Below, piece after piece: positions 1-10,248 of a stretch of DNA of 64,000 nt. The stretch's first letter is position 1. Every line of letters starts with the position of its first letter. The notes under the pieces were generated by a model. It was not told the DNA's origin and did no database searches. It saw nothing but the letters and a program-made list of their open reading frames with translations. Source of the DNA: Macrothele yani (lineage: Eukaryota; Arthropoda; Arachnida; Araneae; Macrothelidae); contig CM077011.1 of NCBI GenBank assembly GCA_039090855.1, positions 33,375,501 through 33,439,500 of the forward strand, in the 5' to 3' direction. The position numbers and the translations under genes are program-made.

Positions 1-48
1 CTCTTATGCTAATTTTTCCACTTCGTCCTTTATTTTTGCACACCACTG
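1..48. mobile_element. Terminal inverted repeat of a Tc1-like element cut by the window edge
   Basis: The first 48 bases end in CACCACTG followed by TA. Read on the other strand this gives CAGTGGTGTGCAAAAATAAA, which looks like the tip of an insect-type Tc1 inverted repeat. Nothing else of the element is visible, so the call rests on motif resemblance and the adjacent TA. Confidence 0.4.
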
Positions 49-81
49 TATATATATACAGGGCTTTCAAAAAGTCTCCAT

Positions 82-132
82 AGGAACGTATATTTACTCA
101 CTTGTTATAGGAACGTATAATTTACTCACTTA
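82..132. repeat. Short direct duplication, about 26 bp x 2
   Basis: The string ATAGGAACGTATATTTACTC occurs twice in succession with small differences. The upstream bases CTTTCAAAAAGTCTCCATAG resemble a mariner terminal repeat, but no partner end was found. Confidence 0.4.
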
Positions 133-186
133 CTTACAGGAAATATTGAGAATGTCGTCCTTCATTTGCAAAACATAACCTAACTA

Positions 187-1616
187 CACTGGCGGAAAGT
201 GAAAAACGAACACCAAGAAGGAATTGGCGGACGATCATGAAATTTACATATGTTAATAGGGTCGAGTTTACGTAGGTGTGATATTAATTTCGGGACCAAC
301 CGGTGAGCGCCTACGCCACAGCATGGCAGAATATGCAAATTATCGTTGGTGGCATTAAAGAAGTACGGCGAAGTGAATGTAATCCGTCGTCGGCGTACGG
401 ACACGTGCGAAGACCCTGAAGAAGCTACAATGCCTGGACATGGAAGACGTGTACGATTTCAGCAGTTATCGGACTTTGAGCGAGATCGTCTAGTAGGAAA
501 TCGTGAGGCCGGGTGGTCGTATCGTCGTATTGCGGAGCGAATTGGACAGGAAGTATCGGTGGTGGTACGATGGTGGCGTAGATGGTCCGAGGAACATTCC
601 CACACGAGAAGACGTGGAACCGGGAGTCACAGACGGATTGATGAGTGGACCGATCAACGCATAAGAAGAGCGGCGTTGTCAAGCACAGCATCCACGGCGA
701 CGCAAATCCGAGCGGCCATTGCACCTGAGATGACTGTGCGAACAATCCGCAACCGTCTACTGGATGCAGGACTACGTGCACGTGTGCCTCTGGCATGTGT
801 ACCTCTGACTCCAGCCCACCGTCGGGAACGGCTGCAGTAGTGTCGCCAACGTCTGCACTGGAGAACGCAATGGCGATCTGTCGTGTTCAGCGATGAAAGC
901 AGATTCTGCTTGGGAGCCTCCGATGGCCGTATGCGTGTTCGCAGACGCACAGGGGAGCGTCTCCACCCTTCTTGCATCCACCAGCAACACACAGGGCCTA
1001 CACCTGGTCACCTGGTGTGGGGAGCGATCAGCTATCACTCCCGTACGCAACTAGTGTTTGTACCGGGTACGTTAAACAGCACCTCCTGCATCAACAACAT
1101 CATTCAGCCGTTGTTGTGCTATTTGTAAGGTCGGTCCATCGTGGTGTTTTCCAGCAAGATAACGCACGCCCACACACGGCATGTGCAACGCAACAAGCAC
1201 TTCAGGGTGTGAGACAACTTCCATGGCCTTCACGTTCACCGGATTTGTCCGCCATTGAGCGCGTGTGGGATTTTATGGGACAACGACTTTTCCGGTCTCT
1301 ACGGCCAGTCCACGACCATTCCCGATTTACGTGTCCAAGTCGAGGATGCTTTGAACTCAATACCCCAAACTTGCATTGAACATAGTACGACAGACTCCAT
1401 GCCAGAATTGCACAGTGTGAAGCAGTTCATGGCGGTTCAACCTCGTACTAACCATGTTACATGGAAATGTTATTTTTCAGTTTACCATCAAATACAGCTG
1501 TATTTTTCCATAATGTTTTGATCACGTTATCCTCTGTATTCCGTTATTATGCTGTATAAATTTCGTTGGTATCAGACGTCTCCTTCTTGGTGTTCTTTTT
1601 TCACTTTCCGCCAGTG
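187..1616 (+). mobile_element. Tc1-like transposon, 1.43 kb, both ends present
   Basis: The ends are a 36-bp inverted repeat beginning CACTGGCGGAAAGTG. The left arm (187-222) and right arm (1581-1616) differ at one position. Both ends abut TA (185-186 and 1617-1618), the Tc1/mariner target duplication. A broken transposase fills the interior. Confidence 0.92.
430..1451 (+). pseudogene. Tc1-family DD34E transposase, inactivated
   Basis: A cut-and-paste transposase of the Tc1 family. The start at MPGHGRRVRF is followed by paired helix-turn-helix segments (SDFERDRLVGNREAGWSYRR) and then the catalytic motifs FSDESRF (first Asp), FQQDNARPH (second Asp) and SPDLSAIERVW (Glu). The spacing between second Asp and Glu is about 32 residues instead of 34, suggesting a small deletion. 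An in-frame TAG at 838-840 and reading-frame changes near 1126, 1255-1300 and 1402 break the gene; the ancestral stop is the TAA at 1449-1451. No activity is expected. Confidence 0.9.
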
Positions 1617-1618
1617 TA

Positions 1619-2131
1619 TTTTACACATGTTTTGAACACATCTGCGACACTCAAAAAGTCCCACCGCAGTAATGTTCAGGCTGTTCCACCTAATTTTGAT
1701 GGGACTACAGTTAAAATTTTTGAATTAAGCAACTTGTACATTTAATTTCAGTTTTTGCTGTTTTCTTAATAACGTATCACAGCAATATCAATTTTCACAA
1801 ATTTATGAGTGGAAAGTTTCCAAAATATGGATTTATTTTCACCATTGCCGCTCAGAAGGAAGGGACACTTTTTCTTCTGAGGACACTCGTTCTTCATATT
1901 GCATCACAAATAGTTTTAGAGTCCGTGGGTGCCAGTCTCGAGCACAAAATTCCTCAGTGCGCATTTTTCTTTGATTTTTTTCTTTTCAAAAATAAAGCTG
2001 AAATAAAACCTGGTCGAAATCAGGTGAGGTCAGGAACACCTTGGCCCGACTCGTTTGACCCGCTAGAAATTTTCGACCAGTTGACCTGTTCCAATATTTG
2101 GTAGCCGTATCCGAAATTTCGAAAAATGCCT
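1619..2131. other. No recognisable feature
   Basis: AT-rich sequence between a Tc1 element and a SINE. A 99-codon open frame at 1805-2104 has no recognisable domain, signal or codon pattern and is probably chance. CTCAAAAAGTCCCACC near 1650 resembles a mariner terminus but has no partner. Confidence 0.4.
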
Positions 2132-2144
2132 GAATCCGGTTCTG

Positions 2145-2371
2145 GCCGCCACGGTGGCGCAGTGGTCTAAGCGATGGCCTCTGATCATTCGTCCGTAAGG
2201 GGTCCGGGTTCGAATCCCGGTGAGGCATGGATGTTGTGTTTGTCTTACGGCACTGGTTCTCTCCCTTGCCTGGAACCAGTGACTCTAAATTAGGGACTGG
2301 CGACTGCTTATAGCCCATTGAGTTGCTCACGGTGGTCGTTAAACCTTCAATCAAAAAAAAAAAAAAAAAAA
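2145..2371 (+). mobile_element. tRNA-derived SINE (family S1), full length with target duplication
   Basis: A 227-bp element. Its 5' part has Pol III box A (TGGCGCAGTGG) and box B (GGTTCGAATCC) in a tRNA-like body. A unique 3' body (GATGTTGTGTTTGTCTTACG onward) ends in poly-A. It is flanked by a perfect 13-bp duplication GAATCCGGTTCTG at 2132-2144 and 2372-2384. It transcribes by Pol III and would need a LINE for mobility. The same family recurs near 14783, 24326, 36614, 41948 and 53624. Confidence 0.93.
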
Positions 2372-2580
2372 GAATCCGGTTCTGTAATCAGCCTATTGTA
2401 ATTCAAGCAAACTGCAGCCTATTAAGTACTGTCATTAAAGGCGTAGGAATTTTTATTATGCAGATAAAAAAATTTCTCCGACTTTCTTCACACTTCTATT
2501 TTATGATTTGTTTTTCAAATTTTTGCTGAACATTCCACAGCACACGCGTTTCCCCATGTACAGTTCTTAATACTCATGTA

Positions 2581-3798
2581 CACTATCTACCAACAAATAA
2601 TTGGACACCTTGCAATCGACGATATCTGCGGTCCTGATACACGTCACGGCCGCCGCCGTTAAATATCGTGTGGGAAACAACAACGCAACCAGTCGCATGC
2701 AAGGTGCCACGCAGTTCGGAGCTCTCTGATTTCGAGAAAGGTGTAATCGTCGGGTATCACAGAAATGGCCGATCCATACGAGACATATCCAGCGAGTTGA
2801 AGTACCCAAAATCGACAGTGGCCTACGTAATTGGCAAGTGGAAGATGATAGGTGACTGTCGGAATGTGCCCCGACCCGGTAGACCCACAAAACTGGGAGT
2901 TAGAGACCGACGGGTGCTTGCCAGAGAAATTCGGAAGAACCGCACCAAATCGATGGGCAACATCCGCAAGGAGTTTCAACAGGCATCCGGGAGTGTTCTT
3001 TCGATGAATACTATCCGTCAGGAAGCCCATCTGCTCGGTTATCATGAACGTGCTGCCTCCCACAAGCCTATGATCACCAAGTCCAATAGTGCTGCTCGGC
3101 TAACGTGGTGCAAAGAACGTCGACAGTGGACCGTTGAACAGTGGAAACAGGTTCTCTGGAGCGACGAATCAAGGTTCACCTTCTACCGTTCGGATGGTAA
3201 GGTCTGGGTTTGGCGTCTGCCTGAAGAACGCCTCCTGCCGGAATGTATTGTGCCAACTGTGAAGTTCGGCGACGGTGGAATTATGCTATGGGGATGTTTC
3301 TCCTGGTATGGCACGGGACCCTTGGTCGCAGTTCTGGTGGATTCAACACCGAGACCTACTGCACCATTTTGGATGACCATGCGCTTCCTACGTTGTGGCA
3401 GTTTTACGGGATGGACCCATGTTATTTTCAGGATGACAATGCCACCTGTCATGTTGCGAGGTCCACCATGGCTTGGTATGGTGACAATGGTGTTAATCGA
3501 ACGGACTGGCCTGCTCAGAGTCCGGACCTTAACCCTATCGAGCACCTCTGGGACGAGTTGGAGCGTCGACTTAAGGGGTGCCCCCACCGTACGAAATCGG
3601 TGAAGGAAACTGACTTGTCTTCTCCAAGCCGAGTGGAAGAAAATACCGCTAGCCGTCGTACAACGCCTGGTTGAGAGTATGCCACTGAGGGTCGCAGCTG
3701 TAATCGCCGCTCGTGGAGACTCCACCAACTATTGAAGGTGAATAAATTTCGTTTTCCTTTGCTATCACAGGTGTCCAATCACTTGTTGGTAGATAGTG
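2581..3798 (+). mobile_element. Tc1-like transposon, copy A of a pair (sister at 15386-16604)
   Basis: A 30-bp inverted repeat beginning CACTATCTACCAACAA lies at 2581-2610 and 3769-3798, with TA on both sides (2579-2580 and 3799-3800). At 1218 bp it is one base shorter than its sister copy on the opposite strand at 15386-16604, and the two are closely similar throughout. Confidence 0.93.
2641..3735 (+). pseudogene. Tc1-family DD34E transposase with lost start codon and frameshifts
   Basis: The N-terminal helix-turn-helix pair ([20 protein letters not shown]) is followed by a basic linker (RPGRPTKLG) and the catalytic motifs [18 protein letters not shown] and [13 protein letters not shown], with 34 residues between the second Asp and the Glu. 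In the sister copy at 15449-16543 translation starts at an ATG; here the matching codon at 2641 is ACG. Two frame changes follow, near 3335 and near 3610. The ancestral stop is TGA 3733-3735. The span of 1095 nt equals the sister's. Confidence 0.9.
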
Positions 3799-3800
3799 TA

Positions 3801-4650
3801 TATAAACCATACTTAACCGAAAATAAAAAGAAATTTTCCAGAGATCGTTTATTTCAGAAATGTTTAAAAATTTTATTATTCCATGAGTGAAATTATTCAT
3901 ATAGTTTTGGTGCTTTATAACTGTTGAGGTTATGGTAAACTGTCATATTCACTCATAATTCAGCCCAAAATATCACAAACATTGAACCAAAAAAAGAGGA
4001 CATATTTTCATGAAACGTTAGAATAAAGAAATGCCGAAAGACTCAGCAGTGAGTATGCCAAAAGACTCAGCAGTGAGTATTCCAAAAGACTCAGAGAAAC
4101 CCGAAGAAAAATTGCTACTCTTTCGAGCTTAGATTGTTTAGTTGTGGCTACAGCGAAAATAAATCACATGACGACAAGTATAGAGTACAAGTTTACAAAT
4201 TATCCTAGAAGGCAAAATGCCTGTGGCAAGCATGTCAGCAGGGAAAGCGTATGCATATTTATGAATGATAAAAATAACTGTGTCGATATGTAGTCAAGCT
4301 GCTTTGTGGCACAGAAAAGAAGTTCCTTTAAACCTATGTAGACACTGGCATGAATAAGAATCAACTTTGGAAGAAAACTGATGGAAAAAAAGAACGGATA
4401 AATCTGAACCGAGATGCACAAGAAGTGAAAAAAATACTGAAAATAAACTTTGTGCGGATTTAACTGGATGAAGATAGAAATCAAAGAAAAGGAAAGCATG
4501 GTTATAGATATCGACGTAGAAAACCCTCCCTCAAAAGCAAATGAATTCCAAGACGTATAACGCATAAAATAAACAGGCTTATGTTATTTTCAATCAATAT
4601 TATGTCCCTTTTTTTCGCTTCAACGTCTAAACACTTCTGTGAGTGCGACT
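3801..4650. other. Mostly featureless, with a 24-bp tandem motif near 4031
   Basis: About 2.5 copies of a unit containing AAAGACTCAGCAGTGAGTAT lie at 4031-4100. The remainder is AT-rich. A 121-codon minus-strand frame at 4200-4565 is hydrophobic but matches nothing I recognise and is probably chance. Confidence 0.4.
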
Positions 4651-4651
4651 T

Positions 4652-4702
4652 CTTATATATAGCCCATAGAGTGGCTCACGGTAGTAATTAAACCCTGAAA
4701 AA
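4652..4702 (+). mobile_element. SINE S1 3' fragment
   Basis: TATAGCCCATAGAGTGGCTCACGG and the following TAATTAAACC match the last 50 bases of the S1 SINE body seen complete at 2145-2371. No 5' part is present. Confidence 0.65.
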
Positions 4703-4774
4703 AACTTAGTATTACTGACCTTTTTGATTTTTTTATTTGTTTTTGATTTTGCTTCAAGATTTAAAGACTTCTGT

Positions 4775-5890
4775 GAGCCTTTAACGCTAAAAGGAGTCGC
4801 CCGTTCTGGGGTTCGGTGCGAAGTCGGCGTGTTGGAACAGGAGCTTCGGACGACTTAGCTACAGAGATACCGGAGTCTTTGACCATTTGGTCATTGAGAT
4901 GTCGGTGACGCCTCTGATCACTTGGTCTTTGAGAAGCTTGAGCCTCTGACCACTTGATTACCGAAAGGCTGGAGATTCCAAATATTTGGCCACCGAGGAA
5001 CTGGCGCCTTTGATCACTTGGACATCGAGAAACCGAAGCCTCTGACCATTTGTCCATCGAGAAGCTGGCGCCTCTAATCATTTGCCCATCGAAAAGCTAG
5101 TGCTTTTGACCACTTGGCCAACTAGAAACTGCCGCCTCAAACCATTGGTCATGGAGATGCTGGTTCTTCTGTCCACTTGGCCAACTAGAAACTGCCGCCT
5201 CTAACCATTGGTCATGGAGATGCTGGTTCTTCTGTCCACTTGGCCAACTAGAAACTTCCGCCTCTAACCATTGGTCATGGAGATGCTGGTTCTTCTGTCC
5301 ACTTGGCCATTGTGAAGTTTGAACCTCTAACCACTTGGCTACTGAGAGGTTTGAGCGGCTGACCACTTGGCCACCAAAAAACTGGCACATACAAGCATTT
5401 GGAATCTGGGGAGCTGGTGTCATTTGATTACTTGACGCCAGCTGTTCAAATGGTCAGAATCGCTTGGTCATCCAGACGTTGGCGGCTTTGACCATTTGGT
5501 CATCGAGAAGCAGGCGCCTCTGACCACTTATTCATCGAGAATTTGGCGTCTCTGACCCCTGTTTCATCGAGAAGTTGGCGTCTCTGACTACTTGTTCATC
5601 GAGAAGCTGGCGCCTCTGAGCACTTGGTCATCGAGAAGCTGGTTCTTCTGTCCACTTGTCCATCGAGAAGCTGACGCCTCTAACCCCTTGTTCATCGAGA
5701 AGTTGGTACCTCTGACCACTTGTTCATCAAAAATTTGATGCCTCCGACCACTTGTTCATCGAGAAGTTGGCTTCTCTGACCATTTGTTCATCGAGAAGCT
5801 GGCGCTTCTGACCACTTGGCTACCGCAAAGCAGACGCATTTGACCACTCGGCTACAGAGAAGCTGTAAACTAATTATTTGGCCACTGAGA
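4775..5890. repeat. 32-bp minisatellite, roughly 35 degenerate copies
   Basis: The consensus is close to CTTGTTCATCGAGAAGCTGG followed by CGCCTCTGACCA. Counting successive CTTG starts between about 5590 and 5860 gives exact 32-base steps. At 5118-5305 units alternate 32 and 31 bases, giving a 63-bp higher-order unit repeated three times. Because 63 is a multiple of three, this makes an apparent repeated protein on the minus strand (SGQKNQHLHDQW units), which I regard as an artefact. Confidence 0.88.
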
Positions 5891-5894
5891 CGGC

Positions 5895-6530
5895 CAGTAT
5901 TTCTGATTTACACTATGAAGATCTGATATTAAATTTTCCGATTTCGAATGTAATTAGCTCTTTCCGAAGAATCCATCTATTTACGAAGTACCTTTCGGAT
6001 AAAAAATTTCAAAGCAAACAGCATTGTGTCTATGAATAATGCGGGTCGTCAATCTCTGTAAAGTAGGTTAGAAACTTGCTTACTGTTCCAAACAACAGTG
6101 ACTTACTCCAGGCTTCACATTATCTTCCTATTGCTAAGACATCGCTTCATCGAAAGTACGGCAAAAAATTTTCTTCGGTTTACCCATTTCAGAAATATGG
6201 CTTTCGTTCTAATTGGTCAATAGGTGCACATGCGTAAAATATGATGAGAAAATAATTCGAGGAATCTGATGTTGTAGATTTTGATGAAGTATGACATCGA
6301 AGTCTTCAGAATAAGCTCTAGTTACATGGTAATAATCCGGTCTCGTACTCTTTCGCTTCCTCTCTGGTCGTAGTATATAGTGCCATTGGTGAAGATGCAC
6401 ATTCTAACGCATTTTCCCGTTGTAGGGACTTACATCACACGCAAACTAATTAGTTCTTTCACTTAATCTTAATTTTTTATATAAATGACGTGTATTCTCA
6501 TTTTACTGATGAGTTGTTTTCTCATTTCTT
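5895..6530. other. No recognisable feature
   Basis: AT-rich spacer between the minisatellite and a LINE relic. Only short frames without recognisable content are present. Confidence 0.4.
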
Positions 6531-6845
6531 CTGCCCTGAGCTATTCTTCTTCTTCTTAGCCTTTTGGCACCCACTGCAGGGTTTAGGCCTCCCCAGTCTT
6601 TTCCAATTTCCTCGATCCTTAGCCTCAATCCACCATTTAGCACCTCTAAATTTCTGAAGGTCATCCCCCCATCTTTTTCTCTGGTGCCCGCTTTGTCTTC
6701 TTCCATCTGTCGGTTATCATTCTGTTATTAATCTTGTCCACCTTTCAGTCTTCCAACATGTCCAGCCGATCTCTACTTTGATTCTTTTATTATTTTATAA
6801 TAACTACTGTATTATTCCTGTTCTTTCTCTTATAAGTTCATTTCT

Positions 6846-6918
<73 letters not shown>

Positions 6919-7515
6919 TGTTATTCACAACATTCTTCTCTCTAACTTTCTTACTGAAACTCCTCTTTTTTCACATTGTCCTTCTGTGATACTCCACATT
7001 TCACTTCCATAAGTAAATACGGGGTTAATACATGCATTGAAGATTTTTCTTTTTAAACACATTGGAAGATCGCCGGTTAAATAGTCTTTAAGTCTCCAAA
7101 AGTCTCTAATACCTTCGGTAATTCTTCCATTGATTTCTTTCTCTTATCTTTCTTTAAAACTGATTACTTAACCTAAATAAACGTATTCATCTACTTTTTC
7201 GATTTCATTTCCTTCTATCAAAATCTTTTCTGTATCCTTTTCTGTATTGTTCATATATTTTATAGTTTTTGCTGTGTCTCATTGTCAGACCCTTTTTCAA
7301 GACTTTCCATTCCCCAAATCCTCTATCATATTTTGCATTTCACTATTGCTAGTTGTAATGATGACTATGTCATCAGCAAATCTTAAGGGATTTAGGTACC
7401 TTCCGTTTATGTTTATTCCTATTTCATTCCAGTTGAAATTTCTAAAAATATCTTCCAATACAGAGTTAAATAATTTTGGAGATATCGGGTCTCCTTGTCT
7501 AACAGCACTCCGCAC
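6530..7515 (-). pseudogene. Reverse transcriptase fragment, frameshifted
   Basis: The best-preserved part (7515 down to 7297) contains VRQGDPISPKLFN and the catalytic box RFADDIVII, the signature of non-LTR reverse transcriptases. Downstream frames are broken by indels and by the CT tract, and the C-terminal tail is recovered only in other frames near 6706-6540. The upstream endonuclease and the first RT motifs are missing. It is certainly inactive. Confidence 0.78.
6849..6914. repeat. (CT)n microsatellite
   Basis: An uninterrupted CT dinucleotide tract of about 66 bases inside a LINE relic. Confidence 0.97.
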
Positions 7516-7545
7516 CCCGAAAATATAATCTATATATTTTATTTA

Positions 7546-7995
7546 TTAAACTGGCATATTTCCCTTCCTATGTTTGTCTTTTTATTGAAGAATTCATTGC
7601 TAGAGCGATTGTACAATTCAATATTCTCTTTCCAACGGCGACGAGATCGTTACTGAAGTTGTTTATCTTCTTTCGTATTTGTTCCTCCTGTGTAACATCA
7701 AGTACTTAGTGAATGTCAATGCAGTATGTACAGAAAGTGTAATTTAATTTTGTGTTAGTAAACTTCATCGTGTGAAAATGCTATCAGCAGTCAGATATTT
7801 ATTTGTGTGCAACGCAGCGTGCTTAGCTCGATGCCCGTGAACTTCAAACAAGTGCACAAACAAATTATTGATACTACGACGGTCGACCTACAATTTTTGG
7901 TTTGAGAATAAGTGTCTTTTCAAGAAGAATTAAGGTAAGAGTAGCTTACAAGTAATCTGATAATTAAGAGCAACAATTGAAAATGCAGTGTTGGC
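7546..7995. other. No recognisable feature
   Basis: Unique-looking AT-rich sequence between the LINE relic and the modular repeat block. I see no frame with a recognisable domain and no inverted repeats. Confidence 0.35.
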
Positions 7996-8007
7996 AGGCC
8001 TTTTTTT

Positions 8008-8486
8008 AACTTCCTCATTCATTAGTATGAGGAAGTTCGTCGTGCAAAAATTCGACTTCGAGATTTCAACGGAAACACACGTTCTGAGAACCGCCGAATA
8101 CGATTTCACTATTTTCGTCATTGTGTCTGTGTGTCTGTCTGTTTTGTGTCCACCATAACTCAAAAATATATAAGCGAAATTTAATATTTGGCGGTTTTGT
8201 GGTACCTTGATGTGCTGATTATATTTTGGTACAAATCGGGGAAACGGAAGAGAGCTATCCCCATTACGCGTTTGCTCTTTCTTTATAAAGCTCAAATACT
8301 ATCGTGGATATCTAGATGAAATTTATTATTTAGCAGCTTTGTTATATGCATATTCATGTGCTCAATATATTTTAGTAAAAATCGGGTAACCGGAAGTAGG
8401 CGTTCCCTATTGAACTTTTTCTTATTTTGTTATATGACTCACTAATTGTCGGGCTTATCAACATTAAATTTATATTTTGCTGTTTT
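8008..8486 (+). repeat. Modular repeat family M3: hairpin head plus two ~147-bp modules
   Basis: It begins with a perfect 11-bp inverted repeat, AACTTCCTCAT (8008-8018) and ATGAGGAAGTT (8027-8037). A GTCTGTCTGTCTG tract near 8129 follows, then two diverged modules containing GATGAAATTTAT-type and TACAAATCGGGGAAACGGAAG-type segments. The AACGGAAGAG at about 8243 and ACCGGAAGTAGG at 8389 are 147 bases apart and resemble an ETS-factor site. The layout parallels families M1 (8487 on) and M2 (29985, 56300). Neither a transposase nor clear ends are visible. Confidence 0.55.
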
Positions 8487-9445
8487 TTAGCACGTCTTTT
8501 GCAAAGAAAGATCGTGCTTATGTTATCAGTTTGTCCGTCAGTCCGTCCGTCTGTACCCACGAGATATCTCTGCAACTATTAGTCCGATTTGAAAAATTCT
8601 TTTTGCATTGGGAAGCTTGAAATATGAGAATGATGATCCTTTATTTCGCTTTTTTTTTTTTTTACGATGTACAACTTTGCCGTTAGAGAGCGTAAATGCA
8701 GATGATGCCGAATTCAAAAATACGTTTTATTCCACATATTTGCTTCTAAACATCCCATTGGAAAAAAAATATTGTATCTTTCGATTCCATTTATGTCGAA
8801 GAGTATTTTAGATATAGTTACTTTTTCAAATTGCGCATATATTTTCCGCTAGGAGGCGTAAAAGTAAATTACATTTTTCCCGATAACTCTTCTTCTAAAG
8901 CTCCGATTTGAAAAATGTTTTCTTCAGCGTATACACCTCCGAGAAAATCTTTTGCATATAATTTCTAATTTTTGGTAAAGAATACTTTAGCCACCAGGGG
9001 ATGTAAGTGTTATTTTTGCTTCTGATGTATTTGCCATAAAATCTCAGCTTTTAAAATATCGATTGAAAAAATTATTTCGCGGACTCATGCGCCTCACATC
9101 GATAAACCTTTCAGGAAATATTTTCTTCTTAAAATATTTCGCAGTTTCTCCGCCAGGGGGCGTAGATGTATATCTTATTTTTTTCAATATCTCTACTTCT
9201 AGGAGTCCGATTTGAAAAATTCCTCCTTTGTTGGAAAGTGTTTTTAGTGCGACATGTTTCTCATATAATTTCAAAATTTTGAAGTAATTCATAGACTTTC
9301 CGCTAGGGGGCGTAATGGTAAATTGCTTTTCTCCTATATTTCTGTTTCTAAATCTCCCACTTGAAAAAAAATTTCTGCACCGGATACAGCTCCTGATGGG
9401 AAATTCTTTGCACATAATTTCTAATTTTTGTAAAAAATGGTTTGG

Positions 9446-9459
9446 CCACCAGGTGGCGT
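9446..9459 (+). promoter_or_regulatory. Best CTCF-like motif in the M1 array (example)
   Basis: CCACCAGGTGGCGT fits the well-known CTCF core (CCASYAGRKGGC). Equivalent strings occur at 11597, 13750, 42760 (CCACCAGGGGGCGTAAG) and 43214. This is a sequence match only; binding is inference. Confidence 0.4.
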
Positions 9460-10248
9460 TAGTCTTAATTTCTGCTTCTGATGTATTTGCTGCAAAATAT
9501 GAGCTTCTAAAATTTCGATTGAAAAAAAAGTCGTTTGTTGACCGATACTACTCATGTCGACAAACCTTTTTGGAACATTTTCTTCTTGAAATAATGAATG
9601 GTTTCTACGCCAGGGGGCGTAGATGTGTATCTTATTTTTGTCAATATCTCTACTTCTAGGAGTCTGATTTGAAAAATTCCTTCTTTGTTGGATAGTGTTT
9701 CCAGTTTGATATGTTTTTTCACATAATTTTAAAATTTTCAAGTAATTTATAGACTTTCCGCTCGGGGCGTAAAGGTAAATTGCTTTCCCCTTATATCTCT
9801 GTTTCTAAATCTCCGATTTGGAAAAACATTTCTTCAGCGGATACACCTCCTGATGGAAAAGCTTTTGCATATAACTTCTAATTTTTGTTAAGGAATACTT
9901 TAGCCACCAGGGAGCGTAAGTGTTAATTTTTGCTTCTGATGTATTTGCCATAAAATCTGAGCTTCTAAAATATCGATTGAAAAAATTATTTCGTGAACTG
10001 ATGCCCCTCACATCGATAAACCTTTTCGGAATATATTCTTCTTAAAATATTCCACAGTTTCTCCGCCAGGGGGCGTAGATGTAAATCTTATTTTTGTCAA
10101 TATCTCTACTTCTATGAGTCCGATTTGAAAAATCCCTTCTTTGTTGGATAGTGTTTACGATGCAAAATGTTTTACCTATAAATTCAAAATTTGCAAGTAA
10201 ATCATAGACTTTCAGCTAGGGGGCGTAAAGGTAAATTGCTTTTCCCCT

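Larger units (their letters stand above)
6530..7545 (-). mobile_element. Non-LTR retrotransposon relic (RTE-like), 3' half
   Basis: Read on the minus strand, the sequence encodes the second half of a reverse transcriptase and the C-terminal tail found in arthropod RTE-type endonuclease/reverse transcriptase proteins (W...A.DR..W pattern, then RPKPCSGCQKAKKKN). It is 5'-truncated at about 7545 and carries a long (CT)n tract at 6849-6914. It belongs to a subfamily distinct from the LINE copies at 21843, 30274 and 44258. Confidence 0.75.

Noticed and set aside
2567..3063. Minus-strand frames overlapping the Tc1 copy at 2581-3798
   Set aside because: Shadow frames of the plus-strand transposase; the same shadows appear at the sister copy.
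4761..5423. Repeated-protein-like minus-strand frames (SGQKNQHLHDQW units)
   Set aside because: Produced by the 32/63-bp minisatellite; the frame is open only where two units sum to a multiple of three.
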